Shown piece by piece: positions 19,686 through 27,532 of a DNA stretch of 64,000 nucleotides. This stretch comes from Flavobacteriaceae bacterium (GTDB taxonomy: Bacteria; Bacteroidota; Bacteroidia; Flavobacteriales; Flavobacteriaceae): contig JANQSO010000007.1 of NCBI GenBank assembly GCA_028284005.1, forward strand, positions 248,001 to 312,000. The letters run 5' to 3'. Position 1 is the first letter of the stretch; the number at the start of each line of letters is the position of its first letter. Below the pieces are notes generated by a model. It was not told where the DNA came from, searched no databases, and saw only the letters and a program-made list of their open reading frames with translations. A program made the position numbers and the translations under genes.

Positions 19686-19856
19686 ATGTTACGTTGGTTC
19701 AGAAAAAGGTCCAGGCTCGAAAAGTTGCAGGATCGCTATGCTGAGCTTATGAAAAAGTCTTTTGATGTTGCTTTAAAAGATAAAAAGAAAAGCGAGGAAA
19801 TTCATGAGCAGGCCCACAAGGTATTTAAAGAAATAAAACATCTTTCGGCGAAATAG
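19686..19856 (+). CDS. Lacal_2735-like small protein
   Basis: 56 residues, highly charged and helical: MLRWFRKRSRLEKLQDRYAE, then KKSEEIHEQAHKVFKEI. It resembles the small flavobacterial 'Lacal_2735 family' (a short basic/hydrophobic start followed by a helical hairpin); function unknown. I place the start at 19686 rather than the in-frame ATG at 19671, because the -7 element at 19654-19661 and the purine-rich AAAGGGAAG fit the later start. Confidence 0.7.
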   Translation: MLRWFRKRSRLEKLQDRYAELMKKSFDVALKDKKKSEEIHEQAHKVFKEIKHLSAK

Positions 19857-19868
19857 CCGATACGTTAT

Positions 19869-20576
19869 TTAGTGTAAACCTTTAAAATAATCGAATGCAT
19901 ATAGCAATCGGGATCCATACCAGCTAAAATATTCTCCATCGACCAGGCGCACTTCTTTTTGCAATCTATTTTCTAGTTCTGTAACATCTGTCTTTTTAAA
20001 AGGATAGGGCTCTGAGGATAACAACACTGTTTCTGCTTCCTTTAAAGCATTTGAGCCAACTTCGGGATACCTCCCGCCTACATCGCTGATCACATTTTCA
20101 AAATGATTTAACTCAAGCAAGGTATTGATAAATGTATTGGTAGCAGCGGCCATATAGGGATTCTTCCAAATAAGATAAGCTACTTTCTTAGAGGGTTTGT
20201 TTTTTATGAATTCTGAAAAGTCATTTTTTTTAGAAATGATCCTTGCAGCTATTTCCGAAGCTTTTTCAGAAACATTGAAAATTGTCCCGAATACTTTTAT
20301 CATTTCAAAGCTATCTTCCACATTTTGAATATCACTCACCCAAACCGGAGCAATTGTATCCAGCTGTTCGACCATTTCCCTGGTATTCTCTTCTTTGTTG
20401 CAAATAATTATATCCGGAGAAAGGGCTTCAATTTTGTCAAAATGAACCTGTTTGGTTCCTCCAACTACTTTAGTTTCTTTGCGTAACTCTTGCGGATGTA
20501 CACAAAATTTAGTGATTCCGGAGATTTGATCTTTTAAGCCCATATCCACTAATAATTCAGTTTGGGACGGTACCAA
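19869..20576 (-). CDS. ABC-type substrate-binding protein, BtuF/FepB-like helical-backbone family (start unclear)
   Basis: Binding-protein fold for metal-chelate or corrinoid ligands: SQTELLVDMG near the N-terminus, TKQVHFDKIEALSPDIIICN, and EAETVLLSSEPYPF near the end. No signal peptide is visible, so it may be the cytoplasmic cobalamin-binding-like type seen in Bacteroidota. The only ordinary start codon is TTG at 20574-20576, but the open frame upstream (to 20663, after a TGA at 20664-20666) encodes DQLNRKLEILKPPRRIIS, which continues the family's usual N-terminal RIISLVPSQTE strand. So translation probably begins near the ATT codons at 20636 or 20645, or the start codon has been lost. Confidence 0.75.
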   Translation of the reverse strand: MVPSQTELLVDMGLKDQISGITKFCVHPQELRKETKVVGGTKQVHFDKIEALSPDIIICNKEENTREMVEQLDTIAPVWVSDIQNVEDSFEMIKVFGTIFNVSEKASEIAARIISKKNDFSEFIKNKPSKKVAYLIWKNPYMAAATNTFINTLLELNHFENVISDVGGRYPEVGSNALKEAETVLLSSEPYPFKKTDVTELENRLQKEVRLVDGEYFSWYGSRLLYAFDYFKGLH

Positions 20577-20785
20577 TGAGATAATACGCCTTGGCGGTTT
20601 TAAAATTTCTAACTTTCTATTTAACTGGTCCTTAATATGTGGAATAATGGCTTTTAGTTTTGTTCAGTTCAACACCCAAATATAGAGAGAAATTGTGAGT
20701 TAAAATTATATCCAACAGTCTGGTAAATGAGGTGTAGCGGATAAAATGCACCTGCTCTTAAGCATACAATATACTGAATTAAACA

Positions 20786-20818
20786 TAAAAAGCGGTTCGG
20801 GTTTGCACCCGAACCGCT
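20786..20818 (-). terminator. Terminator of the VOC gene
   Basis: 11-bp perfect stem AGCGGTTCGGG (20791-20801) / CCCGAACCGCT (20808-20818), followed on the minus strand by TTTTT (20786-20790). Confidence 0.88.
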
Positions 20819-20858
20819 ATTGTTTTTATGCATTATTGCGCGTTTGTTTTTCTTTCTT

Positions 20859-21353
20859 CTAATTTGGAGAATTTAAACCAATTTTATTTCCTTCCGTATC
20901 TAAAAATAAAGCAAAGAAACCACTTTCATCCGCATGGGCCGTTTTTGGAGCAATGATCTTTCCGCCATTTTTTTCAACTTTATCAAGTATGGTTTTAAGA
21001 TTATCTCCGCCGTTTAGATAGATAGTAACTCCATAAGCAGATGGTTTGAAGTCTTCTCCTTTCATTATAACTCCTGTTACTATTTGTCCTTCGTATGGAA
21101 ATATTCCCATTTCCATTCCCGGCATTTCCATTTTTTCTATGTTAATACCCAAAATTGCTTGATAAAAGTTTATTGCTCTTGAAATGTCCGTTGCAGGTAT
21201 TTCAAAAAGGGAAATGAAACTATTCATATCATTTATATTTTTTTCTACAGGTAAATCTTTCTTTTCTGTTGCCGAATCGAGTTTGTTTTGCCTATTACAG
21301 CTAACAAAACCAAAGACAAACAGAACAGTGGCACTTAATATTATTCTTTTCAT
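20859..21353 (-). CDS. VOC-superfamily (glyoxalase-like) protein with lipoprotein signal
   Basis: 164 residues. The VOC domain covers about 43-162 (SLFEIPATDISRAINFYQAI; GGKIIAPKT; FALFLDTEGNKIGLNS), which by itself resembles small cytosolic glyoxalase/bleomycin-resistance proteins. In front of it are 42 residues with a hydrophobic helix and a lipobox (FVSC, Cys about residue 19), so this copy would be exported and lipidated. An internal Met43 (MNSFISLFEIP) is where most relatives start. -7 element TAATTTTG (minus strand, 21376-21383) and terminator at 20786-20818 make it a single-gene unit. Substrate unknown. Confidence 0.85.
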   Translation of the reverse strand: MKRIILSATVLFVFGFVSCNRQNKLDSATEKKDLPVEKNINDMNSFISLFEIPATDISRAINFYQAILGINIEKMEMPGMEMGIFPYEGQIVTGVIMKGEDFKPSAYGVTIYLNGGDNLKTILDKVEKNGGKIIAPKTAHADESGFFALFLDTEGNKIGLNSPN

Positions 21354-21375
21354 TTATCTAAAAAAGTTCGACACA

Positions 21376-21383
21376 ACAAAATT
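21376..21383 (-). promoter_or_regulatory. Likely -7 element of the VOC gene
   Basis: CAAAATTA on the plus strand reads TAATTTTG on the minus strand, a match to TANNTTTG 23 bp before the start at 21353. Confidence 0.45.
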
Positions 21384-21429
21384 ATCTTCAATGGGTGAAT
21401 TGAAATTGTAAAAATGCGACACTTGAGTG

Positions 21430-22242
21430 TTATTTGTAGAAAAGGGTCGAAAGAGCCATATTTTCGTTTCCTAAAAACTCTTTCGGGGTAATTCCAATAA
21501 ATTCTTTAAAGTCCTTTATAAAATGTGCTTGATCGAAGTATTCACTTTCATAAGCAATGTTTGTTAGGTTTTCCTTATCGTTGAGTAACATTTTTAAAGC
21601 TGTCTGCAAGCGCAACACCTTGCCTAACTGTTTAGGGCTAATACCTATCTGCTTTCTGAAATTTCTTTCAAGTTGTCTTCTTTTCGATAGGTCATCTTTC
21701 AATATTTGATGTATAGGATTACTTCCGTTAGTAGCTAGAAGAGAATCTACAGTCGTTTTTACTAAGTTTTCAATAGTTGTGTTTTGATTGAGTTTGTTTA
21801 ACAGAAATGTTTCAATTATCTCAATACGTTCCTGAGTACCGGTTGCCTGAATGATCTTTTGTTCCAGTTCTTTCGCGGGGATTTCTCCAAATAAATTTTC
21901 AATTGGTGTTTCAACATCCACCAGGTCTTCAAGAGGAGTACTTACAAAGTTTGCAAATCCGTAAGGATAAAAGCAAATTGCAAATGAGTTAACATTTCCC
22001 ACAGGTTCTATAAAATAGGACTTTGTTCTTTGCCCCATTACCATAGCACAAGGGTGTATTACAAATTCATTTTCAGATATGTACCTTTTAATTCCATCTT
22101 CAAGATTAAAAGTCATTTCGATACACCCGTCAGGAATAATTTTTTGTTTCTGATTCTTTGGGTCAAAAGGAACTTCCAAAGTCCAATAAAATTTAACCAA
22201 AGCACTTAAATCTGGGTGAGGTTGAAAAGTTTGATAATTCAT
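21430..22242 (-). CDS. AraC-family regulator with DUF6597-type N-terminal domain
   Basis: 270 residues. The N-terminal ~105 residues match the DUF6597 type (PHPDLSALVKFYWTLEVP; IIPDGCIEMTFNL), and the AraC double helix-turn-helix is at about 155-262 (QIGISPKQLGKVLRLQTALK; NIAYESEYFDQAHFIKDFKE; ITPKEFLG). The VOC gene lies just downstream on the same strand with its own promoter, so it is the most likely target (inference). Confidence 0.88.
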   Translation of the reverse strand: MNYQTFQPHPDLSALVKFYWTLEVPFDPKNQKQKIIPDGCIEMTFNLEDGIKRYISENEFVIHPCAMVMGQRTKSYFIEPVGNVNSFAICFYPYGFANFVSTPLEDLVDVETPIENLFGEIPAKELEQKIIQATGTQERIEIIETFLLNKLNQNTTIENLVKTTVDSLLATNGSNPIHQILKDDLSKRRQLERNFRKQIGISPKQLGKVLRLQTALKMLLNDKENLTNIAYESEYFDQAHFIKDFKEFIGITPKEFLGNENMALSTLFYK

Positions 22243-22401
22243 TAATCGTTAGCTTTTCCAAGTGACGTACAACTACCGGTTATATAAAGAAAGCTCCATA
22301 TAACCATTATTTATACGGTTAAATTTAATACTTTTTACAGGGAATCAATAAGATAGTACGCTTCGGTTCATTTTTATATACATTGTTGTGCTTCGATACT
22401 A

Positions 22402-23274
22402 TTATATTAAAGAATTTGTGAACTCTTCTATTGTTAGTTGAGGTTTACCTAATATTTTCCAGGTGTATTCTGAAACTTGTTCTTCTTTTAGTTGTTCAAC
22501 ATAGGTTAACATATGTTCCATGAAATCCTCATATTCTTTACTTGGAAGTCCGAGCTGTTTAATCATTTCCATTGGATATTTAGAGACTTTAATTTTAGGA
22601 TTATATACACTTACGAATCTCTTTGCAGCTTCAGGAAAGCTTAATCCTTCTATCCCTTGAACAGTAAAAGCTTGATTGAACGCTTTTTCGTTTCCAATGG
22701 CATTGGAAATATTTTCTGCCAAATCTGATGTGTTTGTAAAATATACAGGGTATTGGTGGTTACCTATTATTCCAAAATCTTCTCCCTGAATGAAGGTTGG
22801 GAAAGAGTCTAGAAATACGGAGCAATGAAAATAAGTATAGTTTATACCAGAGTTTTTTAAATGTTCAATAGCAGGCTTTCTGATACGATTAGTTTTATAT
22901 TCCATCCCTTTTGTTGAAAATTCCGGGTTTGACAAATCAATTCCTACAATTTGCATGATGTGATTTACGCCCAATTCTTTACTAACATCAATCACGTTGA
23001 TTATTCCTTCTCTTTCTGGTTGGAAAGGTGCACTTTCGTCCCAATTGGTAGTGTTGAGGTTTAAATAGATGGTTTTAGATCCAACCAAAGCTGACTTTAG
23101 GCTTTCTTTATCAGAAACATCGCCATAGACTACTTCAACATTTCCAGGTAATTGTTCTTTTGCTTTTTCTGGATCTCTTACAATTGCTTTTATCTGAATA
23201 CCCTTATTGGCTAGTTTTTTTGTGATTGGCAAACCTAGTGATCCTGTTGCTCCGATGATTGTTAACTTTTTCAT
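22402..23274 (-). CDS. NmrA-like NAD(P)-binding protein (atypical SDR)
   Basis: 290 residues with a Rossmann fold starting at residue 4 (TIIGATGSLGLPITKKL; GxxGxxG motif), the VVYGDVSD strand, and an NmrA-type C-terminal half. There is no YxxxK catalytic pair, so this is either an NADPH-dependent quinone/isoflavone-type reductase or a redox sensor. It lies 11 bp after the SMR transporter gene and forms a unit with it. Confidence 0.85.
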   Translation of the reverse strand: MKKLTIIGATGSLGLPITKKLANKGIQIKAIVRDPEKAKEQLPGNVEVVYGDVSDKESLKSALVGSKTIYLNLNTTNWDESAPFQPEREGIINVIDVSKELGVNHIMQIVGIDLSNPEFSTKGMEYKTNRIRKPAIEHLKNSGINYTYFHCSVFLDSFPTFIQGEDFGIIGNHQYPVYFTNTSDLAENISNAIGNEKAFNQAFTVQGIEGLSFPEAAKRFVSVYNPKIKVSKYPMEMIKQLGLPSKEYEDFMEHMLTYVEQLKEEQVSEYTWKILGKPQLTIEEFTNSLI

Positions 23275-23285
23275 TTTTATACTAT

Positions 23286-23600
23286 TTAATGACTTAATTT
23301 GATTCCTACAATTCCAATGACTATGAGTGATAAAAACCCCAGTTTATACCAGTTAAAAGTATCATTGAATAAAAGTAATCCAACCAGTATAGTACCGCTA
23401 GCTCCAATGCCTGCCCATACGGCATAGGCTGTTCCCATCTCTATTGATTGCATGGATTTCAATAAAAGTCCAAAGCTTAACGCTCCGAATACAAAAAAAC
23501 CGATGGTACCTTTCCAGTTAGAAAACCCTTCTGAATATTTCATCGAAGTGGTAAAAGCAACTTCAAATAATCCAGATAGTAACAAATAGACCCAATTCAT
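23286..23600 (-). CDS. Small multidrug resistance (SMR) family transporter
   Basis: 104 residues, four transmembrane helices, the conserved membrane Glu13 in helix 1 (SGLFEVAFTTSMKYSEGF) and the GTAYAVWAGIGASG signature in helix 3. Residues around 25 (SEGF) resemble EmrE, whereas GIVGIKLS at the end resembles the guanidinium exporter Gdx/SugE, so drug versus guanidinium export cannot be settled. First gene of the unit with the NmrA gene, divided by 11 bp; a -7 element and an 18-bp dyad lie just upstream (23607-23634). Confidence 0.9.
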   Translation of the reverse strand: MNWVYLLLSGLFEVAFTTSMKYSEGFSNWKGTIGFFVFGALSFGLLLKSMQSIEMGTAYAVWAGIGASGTILVGLLLFNDTFNWYKLGFLSLIVIGIVGIKLSH

Positions 23601-23606
23601 AATAGA

Positions 23607-23634
23607 CTGTATTTAGAATTACAGTACAAATGTA
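23607..23634 (-). promoter_or_regulatory. Promoter -7 element with overlapping dyad, upstream of the SMR gene
   Basis: On the minus strand TACATTTG (23627-23634) matches the -7 consensus. Immediately downstream is an 18-bp dyad CTGTA-N8-TACAG (23607-23624), covering the expected transcript start. Its size and spacing fit a Crp/Fnr-type site, and a Crp-family gene lies directly upstream, so autorepression or local control is likely (inference). Confidence 0.55.
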
Positions 23635-23678
23635 GAGTTGGGGAAAATGAATTCTTTTTACCTATGTTAAAAAATAAA

Positions 23679-24245
23679 CTATTTTTCTGAACGAATACGG
23701 CTAAGTGTAACTTGTGTAATTCCTAAATAGGAGGAGATATGGCCGAGTTTGACTCGACGAAGTATTTGAGGAAACTTATCGATTAGCTTTAAATACCTGC
23801 TTTTGGCGTCGGTAAATTGAGTCAATAGTATTTGTTCTTCCATTTCCAATAAGGCCAGTTCAGCTAGTTTCCTACCAAAATTAGCTAGTTCCAGATTAGT
23901 CTCATATAATTCTAAAAGTTTGGATTTGCTAATTTTTAAGACTACTGAATCTTCCAATAATTCTATGTTTTCAAGGGAAGGTTTTGAATTGATGAAGTTT
24001 CCCAATGATGCTGCAATATCTCCTTCAAATCCGAACCAATAGGTGACATCTTTCCCTTTTTTATTAATGTAATAACTTCTCATGGCTCCAGTTTTTATGA
24101 AGTAGATAGAGTGGTGTACTTCTCCTTCATGTATCAAGATATCGCCTTTTGACTTTTTATGCTCTGTCATAAATGATTTAAGAAGGTCAAAGTTTTCACC
24201 TGATAATCCATATTTGTTTAGGAAAAGTTCTTTGATTGATTTCAT
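23679..24245 (-). CDS. Crp/Fnr-family transcriptional regulator
   Basis: 188 residues. A cyclic-nucleotide-binding-like beta-barrel (about 20-115; LIHEGEVHHSIYFIKTGAMR) and long helix are clear. The C-terminal part is short, with one helix-turn-helix (GHISSYLGITQVTLSRIRS) ending at residue 188. No Cys cluster for an FeS centre, so not a classical Fnr. Precedes the SMR/NmrA unit on the same strand and probably controls it. Ligand unknown. Confidence 0.9.
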   Translation of the reverse strand: MKSIKELFLNKYGLSGENFDLLKSFMTEHKKSKGDILIHEGEVHHSIYFIKTGAMRSYYINKKGKDVTYWFGFEGDIAASLGNFINSKPSLENIELLEDSVVLKISKSKLLELYETNLELANFGRKLAELALLEMEEQILLTQFTDAKSRYLKLIDKFPQILRRVKLGHISSYLGITQVTLSRIRSEK

Positions 24246-24278
24246 ATAAGAAATTCTTCTATTCTATTTAAATGGTCC

Positions 24279-25097
24279 TTAAATAGTATTTAAAACGGAC
24301 TCCATTTGTCGTTGTAGTTTACCTGCTTCAGCGGCAGCGGTAGCGGCAAAATCTTCGCCATTAGAGGCGTAAATAATTCCGCGGGAAGAATTGATTAACA
24401 GTCCGACGGTAGTATTCATTCCGTATTTACAAACCTCAGCGAGATCTCCTCCCTGTGCGCCCACCCCGGGAACCAATAAAAAGCTATCAGGGACAATATT
24501 TCTTATTTCAGCAAGATATTCAGCTTTTGTAGCACCCACCACATACATTAGATTGCGAGCATTTTTCCAGCCTTTGGATGTTTCCAAAACTGTTTTATAG
24601 ACTTCTTTCCCATCTATACTTTTTGTCTGGAAGTCGAATGCTCCTTCATTGGAGGTCAATGCCAGTAAAATAGTATGCTTTCCTTCAAAAGCCAAAAAGG
24701 GTTCTACAGAGTCTTTTCCCATATATGGAGCTACCGTTACCGAATCGAATCCCAGGTCATCAAAGAAAGCTTTGGCGTATCTACTTGAAGTATTTCCTAT
24801 ATCGCCACGTTTTGCATCTGCAATTGTGAAAATTTCGGGGTAATTGGTATTGAGGTATTCAATGGTTTTTTCCAGTGACCGCCAACCTTTTATTCCATAG
24901 GCTTCATAAAAAGCGGTATTGGGTTTGTAAGCAACTGCAAGGTGCTGAGTTGCATCTATTATTGCCTTGTTAAAAGCAAAAATGGGGTCTTCTTCTGCAA
25001 GTAAGTGTTCAGGGATCTTCGCTAGGTCGACATCCAATCCAATACAGAGAAAGGATCTTTTTGTTTTGATTTGTTGAACAAGGTTACTTGTTGTCAT
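24279..25097 (-). CDS. pyrF: Orotidine 5'-phosphate decarboxylase (long, type 2)
   Basis: 272 residues, last step of UMP synthesis. The active-site motif [11 protein letters not shown] (about 88-98) is intact; [19 protein letters not shown] and the phosphate-binding [11 protein letters not shown] are also present. The length and motif form are those of the 'type 2' enzymes of Bacteroidota and mycobacteria. It follows prfA by 9 bp and purM by about 1 kb, all on the minus strand, a nucleotide/translation operon. Confidence 0.96.
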   Translation of the reverse strand: MTTSNLVQQIKTKRSFLCIGLDVDLAKIPEHLLAEEDPIFAFNKAIIDATQHLAVAYKPNTAFYEAYGIKGWRSLEKTIEYLNTNYPEIFTIADAKRGDIGNTSSRYAKAFFDDLGFDSVTVAPYMGKDSVEPFLAFEGKHTILLALTSNEGAFDFQTKSIDGKEVYKTVLETSKGWKNARNLMYVVGATKAEYLAEIRNIVPDSFLLVPGVGAQGGDLAEVCKYGMNTTVGLLINSSRGIIYASNGEDFAATAAAEAGKLQRQMESVLNTI

Positions 25098-25106
25098 AAA
25101 AAATAT

Positions 25107-26183
25107 TTAAAAAGTCTCTCCGGCTTCTTTCAATTTTTCGGTATTACTTACCAATTGAAGCTCGTCAACTATTTTTTGAATATCTCCGTCAATGATATTG
25201 CTTAAATCGTACAAAGTAAGATTGATCCTGTGATCGGTAACACGGCCTTGAGAATAATTATAGGTTCTAATTTTCGCACTCCTGTCTCCACTTGTTACCA
25301 TAGAGCCTCTTTTTTCGGCATCTTCGGCTTGTTTTTTTGCAAGTTCCAGGTCATACAAACGAGAACGTAGTACTTTAAAGGCCTTCTCTTTGTTCTTATG
25401 TTGTGATTTTTGGTCCTGGCACTGTGCCACCAAACCTGTAGGCTCATGTGTTAAACGCACTGCCGAGTAGGTTGTATTCACAGATTGTCCACCTGGCCCT
25501 GAAGAACAGAAATAATCTATACGGACATCTTTCGGGTCGATCTCTACATCAAATTCTTCGGCTTCGGGAAAGACCATTACTGTAGCCGCACTGGTATGTA
25601 CTCTTCCCTGGGTTTCGGTTTGTGGTACTCGCTGTACACGGTGTACACCGGCTTCAAACTTCAATGTTCCGTAAACATCGTCCCCTTCAATTTCAAACTG
25701 AATTTCTTTAAAACCGCCACTGGTACCTTCACTAAAATCTACTACACTGGTTTTCCACCCTTTACTTTCACAGTATTTAGAATACATTCTGTAAAGGTCT
25801 CCCGCAAAGATACTGGCCTCATCTCCGCCGGTTCCGGCGCGAATTTCCATTACCGCATTTTTAGCATCTTCCGGGTCTTTGGGAACCAACAGGAATTTGA
25901 TCTCCTCTTCGAGTTGTGGAATTCGTCCCTTAGCTTCATCTAACTGCATTTTTGCCATTTCCAACATTTCGGTATCGCTTCCGTCCGCAATTATCTCTTC
26001 AGCTTCATTAATGTTATTGGTAAGGTTTAGATACTCTTCCCTTTTATCCATTAGTAAACGAAGGTCCTTGTATTCCTTATTAAGCTGAATGTATTGCTTC
26101 TGGTCACTAATGATATCCGGCTGAATGATCAGGTCACTTACCTCGTCAAAGCGTTGTTTTACTATTTGCAGTTTCTCTAACAT
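25107..26183 (-). CDS. prfA: Peptide chain release factor 1
   Basis: 358 residues. Recognises UAA/UAG and triggers peptide release. The GGQ motif is at 231-233 ([20 protein letters not shown]) and the stop-recognition PxT is PQT at 187-189 ([14 protein letters not shown]), a form of RF1's PAT/PVT loop. Lies between purM and pyrF on the same strand. Confidence 0.97.
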   Translation of the reverse strand: MLEKLQIVKQRFDEVSDLIIQPDIISDQKQYIQLNKEYKDLRLLMDKREEYLNLTNNINEAEEIIADGSDTEMLEMAKMQLDEAKGRIPQLEEEIKFLLVPKDPEDAKNAVMEIRAGTGGDEASIFAGDLYRMYSKYCESKGWKTSVVDFSEGTSGGFKEIQFEIEGDDVYGTLKFEAGVHRVQRVPQTETQGRVHTSAATVMVFPEAEEFDVEIDPKDVRIDYFCSSGPGGQSVNTTYSAVRLTHEPTGLVAQCQDQKSQHKNKEKAFKVLRSRLYDLELAKKQAEDAEKRGSMVTSGDRSAKIRTYNYSQGRVTDHRINLTLYDLSNIIDGDIQKIVDELQLVSNTEKLKEAGETF

Positions 26184-26249
26184 ATTTCTTTGTAATCGTG
26201 CAAATTTAAGTTAAATAAGGTTTACTTATAAAAGAAACCTTTGTGAGTT

Positions 26250-27449
26250 TTAATATAAGAATTCTCCAAATTCAGATCTAATGGTAAGTGCTTTTTTTTC
26301 AGCCTTACCTTTTGATGACTTTAAAGGTTCAACACGTCCAATTATTTTCGCATCTACGTTAAAGGACCTTGAGATCGCAATAAGGTCGTCTGCTATTTCC
26401 TCCGGAACATACAACTCCATTCTATGCCCCATATTGAAAACCTGATACATCTCCCTCCAATCGGTCTTACTTTCTTGCTGAATTAATTTAAATAATGGAG
26501 GAACCTCAAAAAGATTATCCTTTATGATATGTAAGTCCTCTACGAAATGTAATATTTTGGTTTGTGCTCCACCACTGCAGTGTACCATACCATGAATTTC
26601 TTTATTGCTAAATTTTGAAAGAATCTCTTTTATAACAGGTGCATAGGTTCTGGTGGGTGAGAGTACTAGTTTTCCAGCATTTATAGGGCTACCGATAACT
26701 TCATCGGTTAGCTTCTTTGAACCGGAGTATACTAATTCTTCAGGAACCGAATGATCAAAACTTTCCGGATATTTTGATGCTAAGTATGTATGAAAAACAT
26801 CATGGCGAGCAGAAGTTAATCCGTTGCTTCCCATTCCCCCATTGTATTCCGTTTCATACGTTGCCTGCCCATAAGAAGCTAATCCAACAATCACATCTCC
26901 GGCCTTGATATTTGCATTATCTATAACATCACTGCGTTTCATTCTCGCCGTTACCGTAGAGTCTACTATAATAGTTCGTACCAGGTCTCCAACATCTGCC
27001 GTTTCACCACCGGTAGAGTGGATCTTCACGCCAAATTTTGAAAGGTCGTTGATGAGTTCCTCAGTTCCATTGATAATTGCTGAAATTACTTCGCCGGGAA
27101 TTAAATTCTTATTTCTCCCAATGGTAGATGATAACATAATAGTATCTACTGCTCCCACACAAAGCAGGTCATCCACATTCATAATTAAAGCATCTTGTGC
27201 TATTCCTTTCCACACGGAAATGTCCCCGGTTTCTTTCCAGTACATATATGCCAGTGAAGACTTTGTCCCGGCACCGTCTGCATGCATTACCAAACAATAA
27301 TCATTGTCTCTCGTAAGGTAATCGGGAACTATTTTGCAAAATGCCTGAGGAAACAATCCCTTGTCAACATTCTTTATAGCATTGTGAACATCTTCTTTTG
27401 CAGCAGAGACGCCACGTTGTGCATATCGTTTGGAAATTTCCTGGCTCAT
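26250..27449 (-). CDS. purM: Phosphoribosylformylglycinamidine cyclo-ligase-like (AIR synthase)
   Basis: 399 residues. ATP-dependent ring closure of FGAM to AIR in purine synthesis. AIR-synthase signatures: HADGAGTKSSLAYMY, IAQDALIMNVDDLLCVGA, STGGETADVGD and GDVIVGLASYGQATYE. It is longer than E. coli PurM (345), which is usual for the Bacteroidota form, sometimes called 'AIR synthase-related'. Heads the purM-prfA-pyrF group; a very good promoter is at 27467-27497. Confidence 0.92.
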   Translation of the reverse strand: MSQEISKRYAQRGVSAAKEDVHNAIKNVDKGLFPQAFCKIVPDYLTRDNDYCLVMHADGAGTKSSLAYMYWKETGDISVWKGIAQDALIMNVDDLLCVGAVDTIMLSSTIGRNKNLIPGEVISAIINGTEELINDLSKFGVKIHSTGGETADVGDLVRTIIVDSTVTARMKRSDVIDNANIKAGDVIVGLASYGQATYETEYNGGMGSNGLTSARHDVFHTYLASKYPESFDHSVPEELVYSGSKKLTDEVIGSPINAGKLVLSPTRTYAPVIKEILSKFSNKEIHGMVHCSGGAQTKILHFVEDLHIIKDNLFEVPPLFKLIQQESKTDWREMYQVFNMGHRMELYVPEEIADDLIAISRSFNVDAKIIGRVEPLKSSKGKAEKKALTIRSEFGEFLY

Positions 27450-27466
27450 GGAAAAAATTTAGACTA

Positions 27467-27497
27467 CAAAAGTACGCATTAAAAAAAAGCTCACAAA
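27467..27497 (-). promoter_or_regulatory. Promoter of purM-prfA-pyrF
   Basis: On the minus strand TTTG (27494-27497), a 19-bp spacer, then TACTTTTG (27467-27474): both elements and the spacing match the Bacteroidota consensus. The -33 element sits in the loop of the upstream gene's terminator. Confidence 0.75.
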
Positions 27498-27510
27498 GGT
27501 GAGCTTTTTA
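27481..27510 (-). terminator. Terminator of the curli operon
   Basis: Stem AGCTCAC (27488-27494) / GTGAGCT (27499-27505), loop AAAG, extended by an A-run (27481-27487) that is the T-run on the minus strand. Confidence 0.88.
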
Positions 27511-27532
27511 GTATTTATTAAAAATTTATCAT

